Assembly: GCA_030616775.1 (NCBI GenBank)
Contig: JAUWWQ010000018.1
Location: 1-64,000 of the forward strand
Length of the DNA: 64,000 nucleotides
Direction of reading: 5' to 3'
Source of the DNA: Planctomycetota bacterium
Lineage (GTDB): Bacteria > Planctomycetota > Phycisphaerae > UBA1845
In this document: piece after piece, positions 57,212 to 64,000 of the stretch
Position numbering within the stretch: the first letter of the stretch is position 1
Layout: each line of letters begins with the position of its first letter
Position numbers and translations under genes: made by a program
The notes under the pieces: generated by a model
Database searches by the model: none
What the model was told of the DNA's origin: nothing
Seen by the model: the letters and a program-made list of their open reading frames with translations, nothing else

Positions 57212-58129
57212 TCATGCGCTGCGCCATAGCCGCTTCGTCCGACCGATCAGAAGGCCGGTCTTGGTTCGCAGTCTACAGGCGGAAACGCGACGTTCATAGG
57301 GACTCTTCCGGGCAAGCCGCATCCACAACAGGGCAGCCAGTCGGTAGAATACACTAATCAGACCCGACAATACTCTTGCCACCTGTGTCCCCATGCTGGC
57401 ATCCGGCTCGGCGAGTGCAAATGATTCTCCCATCCCAAGAGTCATTCGCGTGAAGTAACTCCACTCCACGCGATCTGCACTGATAAGATGTCCGACCACT
57501 GCGTCCGGATCGTACACTACGACCCCGCCGGAACCGGCGATGCTCCGTACCAGTGTTGTCTCCTCCCCACCGAGTAATCCTGAACCTTTGCGGCCCAGGT
57601 TCTCGTCAAAGGGAGCATCTCCAACCAACGCGGAACGTCGGAACGAAAGGTTCAGACCGAGCAACCCACGTCCGTCGGAAACCACCTTGCGCCTTTCTCC
57701 CAGATCCACCTGCGACAAGAGCCTGCCGAAATAGGGTCCAAACCAGTCTGAGGGGTGTTTCTCGAAGATCAGATAGCTTCGACCGCCCACTACGTCCGCT
57801 GTCGTGGCGTCAAAACACTCCTGGAGCTTGACCAGCCACCCCTTGTCCACAATAGCGTCGTCGTCCAGGAAAGCCACGATCTCGCCGTTGGCTTCGGCGA
57901 TTCCACGGTTGCGAGCGCACGAAAGGCCCTGGCGCTCCTCGACTACGTACCGCAGGCTCGGGAAGCGCCGGAATCCGTCCACGACTACAGGTGTATTATC
58001 CGACGAGTTGTTATCAACCACAATCAGCTCGTGATCCACGACAGCAAGGTCCCTTTGCGCGAAGAAGGCCTCTAACATCTGCCGCAACGTCCCTGCTCGG
58101 TTGTACGTGCAGACTACCACAGTGATCAT
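57212..58129 (-). CDS. Family 2 glycosyltransferase
   Basis: 305 residues from ATG 58129. The GT-A core reads MITVVVCTYNRAGTLRQMLE, ELIVVDNNSSDNT, GEIVAFLDDDAIV (metal site) and LGRKGSGLLGGEETTLVRSI (acceptor motif). Near the C-terminus a Arg-rich amphipathic helix (MRLARKSPYERRVSACRLRT) may sit at the membrane. The frame is open to 58240 but those residues do not fit the family start. It would build a surface polysaccharide with its neighbours. Confidence 0.83.
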   Translation of the reverse strand: MITVVVCTYNRAGTLRQMLEAFFAQRDLAVVDHELIVVDNNSSDNTPVVVDGFRRFPSLRYVVEERQGLSCARNRGIAEANGEIVAFLDDDAIVDKGWLVKLQECFDATTADVVGGRSYLIFEKHPSDWFGPYFGRLLSQVDLGERRKVVSDGRGLLGLNLSFRRSALVGDAPFDENLGRKGSGLLGGEETTLVRSIAGSGGVVVYDPDAVVGHLISADRVEWSYFTRMTLGMGESFALAEPDASMGTQVARVLSGLISVFYRLAALLWMRLARKSPYERRVSACRLRTKTGLLIGRTKRLWRSA

Positions 58130-58170
58130 GACGCCTTGCCTTGCCTGAATCTCGTTACTTCCTGAGCCGA

Positions 58171-59049
58171 TTACTTCCGCAGAATGATTAACGGATATCT
58201 TCCCATTCTCCCCAACAAGTGAGGAAAAAGGTCTTCGCACCGGAATATTACAGCCAGTAGAAACCGCCCAAATGAATTGTCAGGTATCATCCGCTCAGTG
58301 AACAGTCGATCCACGCTTCGCCATGCCCGAATCTCCATGCTCACCTTCGCCCCAAAAGTCTGCCTGAACCAACGACGGTCGTGGGGCCTGAAGTACAGTG
58401 GTGGACGTTCATTCCCGGTCATACATTGGTCATTACCGGCTGCTTGCCGGTGTTTTCCGGTAATCATCCGGATCACGTTCCACGCGCCTCTTATGCCCGG
58501 CAGGTTCCCTAGCAGCATACACAGCCGCACACAGCGACGACGTAACCACGAATACCAGTAGTCCGGCCAACTGTATATAATAACTCCCACGCGTCCCCGG
58601 GCCAAAGTTCTGTACAGTTCCTGGACCCCCGCTTCTTGCTCGTCGTAGGGAACGTGATAAAGTACGTGGGCCGACACGGCTGCATCGAATGTGTCATCTG
58701 CAAGCGGAAGATTTGTGACATCCGCGACCACGTATAGGCCATGATCACCGAGCTTCGCTCGGGCCTCCTTGAGGGCCTTCTCAGACAGATCAACGCACAC
58801 ACGATGTCTGTAGCCCCGGGAGTATTCAAGGTATTCGCGGTGGGGAATCGCCCCGCAACCTGCATCAAGAAAATACTCGCCCTGAACGGGCAGATACTTG
58901 GAAACACGCCTGTGTGTTCTGTGCCGGTACCTATCAAGGACCGGGCGCCGGTCCACAAAGGCGCTAGTGTCCTTATAGACGCCGTCGACACTCTTTTCCC
59001 AACCATAAAGGTCATAGAAATCTCTGACGACTTGCTTTTCAGGCCTCAT
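58171..59049 (-). CDS. SAM-dependent methyltransferase, class I
   Basis: 292 residues from ATG 59049. EYFLDAGCGAIPHREYLEYS is the SAM-binding motif I and RVCVDLSEKALKEARAKLG follows as motif II. DTFDAAVSAHVLYHVP is the post-motif region. The C-terminus adds a Trp/Arg-rich segment (YFRPHDRRWFRQTFGAKVSM) and a hydrophobic end. The start is supported by a duplicated copy of the first 28 or so codons at 59896-59980, which also begins at ATG. Likely methylates a glycan or glycolipid in this cluster. Confidence 0.8.
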   Translation of the reverse strand: MRPEKQVVRDFYDLYGWEKSVDGVYKDTSAFVDRRPVLDRYRHRTHRRVSKYLPVQGEYFLDAGCGAIPHREYLEYSRGYRHRVCVDLSEKALKEARAKLGDHGLYVVADVTNLPLADDTFDAAVSAHVLYHVPYDEQEAGVQELYRTLARGRVGVIIYSWPDYWYSWLRRRCVRLCMLLGNLPGIRGAWNVIRMITGKHRQAAGNDQCMTGNERPPLYFRPHDRRWFRQTFGAKVSMEIRAWRSVDRLFTERMIPDNSFGRFLLAVIFRCEDLFPHLLGRMGRYPLIILRK

Positions 59050-59171
59050 AGAGGAACATCCATGTCCTGGAATGGACGTAGACCAACTGGGGAATAAGAG
59101 TGACATTGGATTGTATGTGAGAAACCATAGGCTTCGCATTGGCTTCCTAGACCGTTGCTGTCTCATGCATT

Positions 59172-59888
59172 CTAGTCAGCAATATACTTGACCATGACCT
59201 GTCCGCGAGGATGATTCCAATCACCGATGTATTCCGGGATCCAAGCGTGAAGTCGGCCAAAGGCTTCCATTTGACCTCTCGTGTAGAAGAAAGCACAATG
59301 GTCGTGTGGCTTCCTCGGGTTCTTGCGTTGTTGCTGCGTTTCGAAAAACGTCGCGAAGAACAGCCCGCCCGGAACAATGACGGTCCGGAGGTTGCGTAGG
59401 CACTTTTCGATGTAGGCGGGGGGCAGGTGGGTGAACAGCGATTGCGCAAGGGCAAAATCGGGGCGAGCGTCAAAGCGCTCAAACTCGAATGCAGAAGACA
59501 CGACTAGCTGGGGCTGCTTGGTATCGAGCAGTTCTCGGCCCAACTCTTGTTCCATACCGGCTTCGATAAGTCTTCGCTCCTTCTCGATCCCCAGATAGTG
59601 CCCCCGTTCGAGATACGGAATGAAGTGGACCCCGCCCCTGAGACTTCCACAGGCGATATCGAGGAAATAGTGGTGAGGTATGAGGCCTTGGGAGATCAGG
59701 AAATCGAACTGCAGGCGGCCTATTTCCTCCCACAGCCCGCCCACGTAGGTGCGATGCCCAACCTGCCGTATCCCAGCGTTACCGTGTCCCTTTTGCCGGA
59801 ACAGGAACCAGCCAATCCAGTTACCACCGGGGAGGTGCCTTGCCAACTTTCTCAGTCGCACAAACACTCGAGGCTCCTCAGGTTCCAC
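59172..59888 (-). CDS. SAM-dependent methyltransferase, second type
   Basis: 238 residues. It begins with GTG 59888 inside the duplicated fragment described below. VGGLWEEIGRLQFDFLISQG leads to FLDIACGSLRGGVHFIPYLERGHYLGIEKE (SAM motif I and II). LAQSLFTHLPPAYIEKCLRNL follows, as in class I enzymes. The sequence is unlike the first methyltransferase apart from the fold, so its target probably differs. The N-terminus is short and unusual, a result of the recombination upstream; the true start may lie elsewhere. Confidence 0.75.
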   Translation of the reverse strand: MEPEEPRVFVRLRKLARHLPGGNWIGWFLFRQKGHGNAGIRQVGHRTYVGGLWEEIGRLQFDFLISQGLIPHHYFLDIACGSLRGGVHFIPYLERGHYLGIEKERRLIEAGMEQELGRELLDTKQPQLVVSSAFEFERFDARPDFALAQSLFTHLPPAYIEKCLRNLRTVIVPGGLFFATFFETQQQRKNPRKPHDHCAFFYTRGQMEAFGRLHAWIPEYIGDWNHPRGQVMVKYIAD

Positions 59889-59895
59889 GAGGTCC

Positions 59896-59980
59896 TGGTG
59901 TCCTTATAGACACCATCGGCGCTCTTTTCCCAACCGTAAAGGTCATAGAAATCTCTGACAACCTGTTTTTCCTGCCTCAT
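59896..59980 (-). pseudogene. Duplicated 5' fragment of the neighbouring methyltransferase gene
   Basis: On the minus strand from ATG 59980 it encodes MRQEKQVVRDFYDLYGWEK and DGVYKDT. The methyltransferase at 59049 begins MRPEKQVVRDFYDLYGWEK. DNA identity is roughly 84%. Homology stops near 59896, where another frame takes over and the second methyltransferase begins. It has the upstream signal of the first gene but not its body, so it looks like the scar of a duplication followed by replacement. Confidence 0.75.
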
Positions 59981-59991
59981 GGGAAGTCCGT

Positions 59992-60858
59992 TTATCGGTA
60001 GCCAAAGACTTCCATCATTCGTCGCGTCACCAGCCACACGCACAACTTTTCCAGCAGACCCAGATCCCGGCGCCAGGACCCCGGCACACCCGACCGGATA
60101 AAACCAGCGGGATCCCTGACGATATCGCCGTTCTGCTTCGCAAACCTTCCCCCCTTAGGAATTGGCGTGCCACGTCCACTCTTCACCGCAGCTATGCTGT
60201 TCTTCCGGACCGCCTCCGCGACGGCGTCCTCTTCCCATGATAGCTTCAGGAACGAGACCAGGTCTTGCAGAATCGATTCAGGCCGAGCAACCAGGTCCTC
60301 ATATCGGACTTCATGGAACTGCTCTTCTGGAATAGTTTTCTGCCCCTCCTTTGCAGCCCGTACATGTCTGAGCCATATCAATGCCGCCCGGCGCGCAGAA
60401 CGAGGAGCCCAGCCACCGCCCCAGGACCTCGATGCCGCCAGCATTGATGCCACCACGTCCCGGGGGTCTCTCACAATGTGAATAATGCGGCAGTCGGGCA
60501 GTAATTCGATGATCTCCGGTAGAAACACTGCATGCTGGGGGGTTTTCTCAACGAAGAGCATCCCCGGGCTGAGTTTGCCCATCATGGGTTCCAGCAGCTC
60601 ATGTAGAAATTCCCTTAGGATCCGAAGAAACTCCTTTTCTTCAAAATAACACCCTAGTCCCACTCCGCCGCGTCCATCAGCCTGTCGGCCCTCGGCATGC
60701 CATCTTCGCAGTAATGGGCCTGCATACTGGAAAACGTTGGACTCCTGACCCGTCAAGACCATTTCATGGCTGGCCAACAGTCTCTGCAGGTAAGTAGTAC
60801 CGCTCCGAGGACTCCCCACAATGAATACAAGACTGGAGCCTGTGTAGGTATCAGCCAC
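59992..60858 (-). CDS. Sulfotransferase
   Basis: 288 residues. LVFIVGSPRSGTTYLQRLLASHE (about 10-32) is the 5'-PSB loop that binds PAPS, with the GSPRSGTT signature. RIIHIVRDPRDVVASMLA holds the 3'-phosphate-binding site and FHEVRYEDLVARPESILQDLVSFL is the usual conserved block near the end. It transfers sulfate from PAPS to a sugar hydroxyl or similar acceptor. One of three sulfotransferases in this cluster; stop and start are 71 bases from the next. Confidence 0.88.
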   Translation of the reverse strand: MADTYTGSSLVFIVGSPRSGTTYLQRLLASHEMVLTGQESNVFQYAGPLLRRWHAEGRQADGRGGVGLGCYFEEKEFLRILREFLHELLEPMMGKLSPGMLFVEKTPQHAVFLPEIIELLPDCRIIHIVRDPRDVVASMLAASRSWGGGWAPRSARRAALIWLRHVRAAKEGQKTIPEEQFHEVRYEDLVARPESILQDLVSFLKLSWEEDAVAEAVRKNSIAAVKSGRGTPIPKGGRFAKQNGDIVRDPAGFIRSGVPGSWRRDLGLLEKLCVWLVTRRMMEVFGYR

Positions 60859-60928
60859 ACCCGCCGTCCCTTCGCCGATATATGGGAGTGTTGCAGGGGA
60901 ACTGCGTGTTCAACACGATAACACTCTC

Positions 60929-61702
60929 CTAGTGGTAGCCCAATTCCTTATAGAGCGCCCCGGAACGATAACGAAAGAGTGCTTTGAGAAACACACCCAA
61001 TTCCTTCTTGCCGGCGCCGATACGCGTGGCATAGATAGCAGACTGGCTGCTGCCGTCCGCGCGGCGGGACTCGACGAAAGCCCCGTAACGGTCTGCTATG
61101 TCGTGCTGCGCTGTGTCGTACTGCAACACAGCGAGGTCCCAGGGTTCGCCCAGGAACTCGAACAGGTCCCGCAGTACCGCCTCAGGGGTGTGCACGAGGT
61201 CTTCGTAGCGAAGCTCATGGTAACGGTCATTGGAGATCGTCTCGCCGAAGTCGCGGGCCAGTGTGACGTACCTCCGCCAAAATGCAGTTGCTCTTATGGC
61301 CGACTTGTATCCCCAGCGGTGACGATGCGAGGCCACCACATCGTAACCATCTCTAATAATGTGAATGAACTGACTGGTTGGGAATAGCTCGTTGATGAAA
61401 TCGAGAATCGTCGTATAGTACGGCGTTTTGTCGGCCCACCGCTTCTTACCCCTCATCTCGGCATAGTCTTTCTGGAACGAGTCGAAGAACTCAGCCACTT
61501 TTCGGTACCAATACGCCTTTTCGAAGCCGTATCGTTCAATCAACTCCCACCGGCGACCGACGATCGTTGACAGCCCCATCAGAAAGTGGGTTTCCGGCCC
61601 GCAACTGATGTTGGGGTGCGAATCCAGTATCAGCCGAAGAAGGGTGGTCCCGGACCGGGGGCTCCCGACGACAAAGATCGGCCGATGTTGATCATCAGTC
61701 AT
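60929..61702 (-). CDS. Sulfotransferase
   Basis: 257 residues from ATG 61702, chosen to place the PSB loop PIFVVGSPRSGTTLLRLILDSHP near the N-terminus; the frame is open to 61873 with poor upstream sequence. TSQFIHIIRDGYDVVASH is the 3'-PB motif and YHELRYEDLVHTPEAVLRDLFEFL the block before the C-terminus. It is similar to but clearly distinct from its neighbours, so the three enzymes may sulfate different positions. Confidence 0.85.
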   Translation of the reverse strand: MTDDQHRPIFVVGSPRSGTTLLRLILDSHPNISCGPETHFLMGLSTIVGRRWELIERYGFEKAYWYRKVAEFFDSFQKDYAEMRGKKRWADKTPYYTTILDFINELFPTSQFIHIIRDGYDVVASHRHRWGYKSAIRATAFWRRYVTLARDFGETISNDRYHELRYEDLVHTPEAVLRDLFEFLGEPWDLAVLQYDTAQHDIADRYGAFVESRRADGSSQSAIYATRIGAGKKELGVFLKALFRYRSGALYKELGYH

Positions 61703-61899
61703 TCCCGAATGCCTAACAATTGAGCAAGCCATGTCATACGAGGCTCCCGCTTGCTGCAGGTTCAGTCGTGGGACTGATAGAAGCGGCGCCATGTATATTG
61801 GCACATGGACAAGTGTCCTCAGGTTTAATACAGCATACGAACCCGTCGAACCGGCAAATGAATATTGCACCAATGTGACAGCCTGGTATTCTTGTCTTT

Positions 61900-62089
61900 G
61901 CCGACGTCCCGGAGAACAAAGGCAACTGGGGGTATTCCGCCGCGTGCCGCAGGCGGCCGAGTGTGATCACCCAAGTCGCAAACCTGTACACTAACACTCC
62001 AATCAGAACGGACATAACAAGCAATGAATGTAGTCTGAAGGTGTCTGCGGGCGTGCGCATGGTCGTATAAACACACACAATGTTCGATT
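61900..62089 (-). pseudogene. Remnant of a flippase C-terminus between two sulfotransferase genes
   Basis: One minus-strand frame reads DTFRLHSLLVMSVLIGVLVYRFATWVITLGRLRHAAEYPQLPLF. It aligns with the end of the flippase at 63249: DSLNLHALLVVCVVVGVLVY, GRLRQAIEYVRLAL. About half the residues match. The similarity runs from the end of the sulfotransferase gene (62090) to about 61900, then fades. No start or body of a flippase is present, so it is a fragment. It suggests a duplicated sulfotransferase-flippase unit. Confidence 0.6.
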
Positions 62090-63070
62090 CTAACACAAGT
62101 AGCCCAGAGTGCGGAGTAGGACCCCAGCTTCGTCGTCGATCTGCCTCAACGCGTCGGATGACAGCTCGCGCGCACCGGCCCCAATCGACTGTGGCTTGGC
62201 GCGGTCGGCCGCTTCGTGGAAAAGACGTCTTGAGAGGGAATCGCGGACCTCGAGATATTCCAGCAGACGATCGGCTTCCTCGCGTGGATGAGTCACCAAG
62301 GATTCGTAACGCAGCTCGTGATATTGCTTCTTTGGCAAACACCGCGCTTGGTCGAGGGCACTTTCCGTGAAACGCCGCCAGGTCCAAATACAACGATGAA
62401 TGTCCGTTGTAGTTTCGAACTCCTGTCGACGTTCCGGTTCGATCCAAAACCGGGGGTAGGGACCAATGAGCTGGCCACTCATATCCCTTCGCCCCGAGCC
62501 GGCCAGAGCCACCCCCAACCACTCTTTCTTGCTGTGCGATAGGGCCGCGTCTCTTCCATTCCTGATGATATGAACGAATTGCGCATCCGGAAAAGCCTTG
62601 TGAAGGAAGCCGATGATCAAGCAGTTGGTCGGGGTCTTCTCCGCAAAGCGCAGCTCCCCGTCCATGTGGATGCGCATGAGCCAGGAATACACCTGCCGAT
62701 AGAAAAACCTGGCCTTACGGTCACTCCAAGTGCCTTCGTACACGTACCGGGCCGCAGCTTTGGTGGCTGGGGGTTCGTAGTGATACGACACACTGGGGAT
62801 TGCTTGGACACACTTGCCCAAGAACGTCGTCCCGGAACGCGGGGCACCCACAACAAAGATGGGCCGTCGCAGATTGGGTACCGCCGTACGCCAGATACGG
62901 CCCGCGGTGAGTGGCCGGGGGGTCTTTCGATACAACGATCTGTCGGCCCGAACCGTACGGCGCGCCCAAATGCGCAGATTGACCAGGGATATTGGGGTGT
63001 TAATCGGGTCACCGTCTCCCGTACCCTTGTGACTCACAGCTTTGCGCATCTCTCGCCAAACACCCAGCAC
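62090..63070 (-). CDS. Sulfotransferase
   Basis: 326 residues. PIFVVGAPRSGTTFLGKCVQAIPS (about 72-95) is the PSB loop; AQFVHIIRNGRDAALSHSKKEW is the 3'-PB motif; YHELRYESLVTHPREEADRLLEYL follows. It is longer than its neighbours, with a basic N-terminal segment of about 60 residues. The start at 63070 or the ATG at 63049 are both possible. Its stop abuts the flippase remnant. Confidence 0.85.
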   Translation of the reverse strand: MLGVWREMRKAVSHKGTGDGDPINTPISLVNLRIWARRTVRADRSLYRKTPRPLTAGRIWRTAVPNLRRPIFVVGAPRSGTTFLGKCVQAIPSVSYHYEPPATKAAARYVYEGTWSDRKARFFYRQVYSWLMRIHMDGELRFAEKTPTNCLIIGFLHKAFPDAQFVHIIRNGRDAALSHSKKEWLGVALAGSGRRDMSGQLIGPYPRFWIEPERRQEFETTTDIHRCIWTWRRFTESALDQARCLPKKQYHELRYESLVTHPREEADRLLEYLEVRDSLSRRLFHEAADRAKPQSIGAGARELSSDALRQIDDEAGVLLRTLGYLC

Positions 63071-63248
63071 GTGCCGAACACGAACGGGCTGGGAAGCGAC
63101 CCTCCCCGCTTGCTATAGGTCTAACGCCACAACTCAGAAAGACGTCACCACATACACTCGGGCAACGACAAGTATACCGACGCCCACTGACACGTACAAG
63201 TACGACGAATCTGCAAACGACCGCCGCTACGAAGCTACTCTTCTGTAC

Positions 63249-64000
63249 TCACTTACTTGCCGAACTCCCGGATGGCAGAGCCAATCGGACGTACTCGATG
63301 GCCTGCCGCAGGCGACCCGGCGCGATCAGATGGATTGCAAGCGTGTATACCAACACGCCGACCACAACGCACACCACGAGCAATGCGTGCAGGTTCAACG
63401 AGTCTGTGAGTACGTGCTTGGCCGCATACACGAACACGACCATCGTCAGCGATCCGGCCACCGGAGCGATCAACTGGCGAAGGTAGCGCCTGATGCTGAG
63501 CCCGATAAGCTTCCGAACCGCAAGCAGCGGCAGCGGCGCAAAGGCGTATCCGCGAATCACAAACGCCGCAGCCACGACGACGATGCCCCAGGGAAGCGCG
63601 ATGGCGAGAATCACCACGTTGGCTACCGCGTTCACCAGCCCCAGGCCCAGGGCCCACGAAGGCTTGCCGCAGGCAATGAGTACAGGAGTGTTGAAGAAGG
63701 TGACCGATTGCATGATGCCGATGAAGGCCAGGATTTGCATGATGGGCACGCTCTGGTTCCACTTTTCGCCGATCAGGCCGACCACCAGCTCCGGAGCCAG
63801 GACGGCCATCCCCAAAAAGGCCGGGATGGCCAACAGACTGGTCATGCTCGTGGCGGTCAGCAAGGCCTGTCCCATCTGTGCGTAGTCGTGTTGCAGGCGC
63901 GAGAAAGTGGGCAGGGCCACTCCGGAAATACTCTGAGTGAACAACCGGCGCATGATGAGCAGCAACCGGAAACCGACTGTGTAGTAGCCCAGTAACGCCG
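63249..64000 (-). CDS. Polysaccharide flippase (Wzx/MOP type), 5' end beyond the window
   Basis: The minus-strand frame stays open to the right edge of the window (base 64000), so the start is not included; visible sequence begins ALLGYYTVGFRLLLIMRRL. RLFTQSISGVALPTFSRLQ is a typical MOP-family segment. Several membrane helices follow (LLAIPAFLGMAVLAPELVVGLIG, VVAAAFVIRGYAFAPLPLLAV, LLVVCVVVGVLVYTLAIHLI). It would move a lipid-linked glycan across the inner membrane. It ends 178 bases upstream of a sulfotransferase and belongs to the same cluster. Confidence 0.82.
   Translation of the reverse strand, partial: ALLGYYTVGFRLLLIMRRLFTQSISGVALPTFSRLQHDYAQMGQALLTATSMTSLLAIPAFLGMAVLAPELVVGLIGEKWNQSVPIMQILAFIGIMQSVTFFNTPVLIACGKPSWALGLGLVNAVANVVILAIALPWGIVVVAAAFVIRGYAFAPLPLLAVRKLIGLSIRRYLRQLIAPVAGSLTMVVFVYAAKHVLTDSLNLHALLVVCVVVGVLVYTLAIHLIAPGRLRQAIEYVRLALPSGSSASK

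Noticed and set aside
61734-62522. 262-codon minus-strand frame
   Set aside because: Most of it is a shadow of the sulfotransferase at 62090-63070; only the part at 61900-62089 has homology, to the flippase end.
63042-63995. 317-codon plus-strand frame at the right end
   Set aside because: Antisense to the flippase; translation is His/Gln/Arg-rich without structure.

Overview
The window is high-GC bacterial DNA that most resembles a planctomycete, probably of the Phycisphaerae type. This is inferred from gene content, not from a marker tree. The clues are secreted proteins ending in dockerin-like or IPTL-CTERM-like tails, a DNA-binding/receiver fusion regulator, a bacterial topoisomerase VI B subunit, small lipoproteins of unknown function, and many REP-like palindromes.

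Layout. 1-8.5 kb holds the tail of a secreted protein, tRNA-Ala(CGC), an acyltransferase, a metallo-beta-lactamase-fold hydrolase, a rho factor with an unusually short N-terminus, an Hpt protein, a tRNA-fMet-like 3' scar and several small proteins. 8.9-15.7 kb holds a C-terminal processing protease, a secreted BNR-type protein, nadD, a glycosyltransferase and gmd. 15.9-17.4 kb is a REP/RAYT locus (an IS200-like transposase flanked by inverted GTAG-hairpin repeats) and a 5'-truncated FG-GAP gene. 17.5-25.6 kb is the replication-origin neighbourhood: dnaA-dnaN-dciA-gyrB on the minus strand, without recF between them, and divergent top6B.

25.6-30.5 kb is the most unusual segment. The 3' end of top6B and a following beta-helix/membrane gene were duplicated in tandem. 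About 2.4 kb of foreign-looking DNA has replaced the 5' part of the first membrane-gene copy. This insert is a tight three-gene minus-strand operon: an unknown helical protein, a HELGH zinc metallopeptidase and a dCTP deaminase homologue. It is the best candidate here for an undescribed system, possibly anti-phage.

30.9-39.1 kb holds glutamate dehydrogenase, recO, pyruvate phosphate dikinase, a histidine kinase and small genes. 39.1-47.2 kb holds a candidate structured RNA, an 11-repeat Kelch-like secreted protein and an ABC exporter operon. 47.3-50.9 kb is a signalling cluster: HTH-receiver, HDOD-GAF-histidine kinase, and a receiver with Glu in place of the phosphoacceptor Asp. 51.1-55.8 kb holds mnmG, a cyclophilin lipoprotein and prfB with its programmed frameshift. 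55.8-64 kb is a minus-strand polysaccharide cluster with two glycosyltransferases, two methyltransferases, three sulfotransferases and a flippase. It carries two internal duplication scars and suggests a sulfated, methylated surface glycan.
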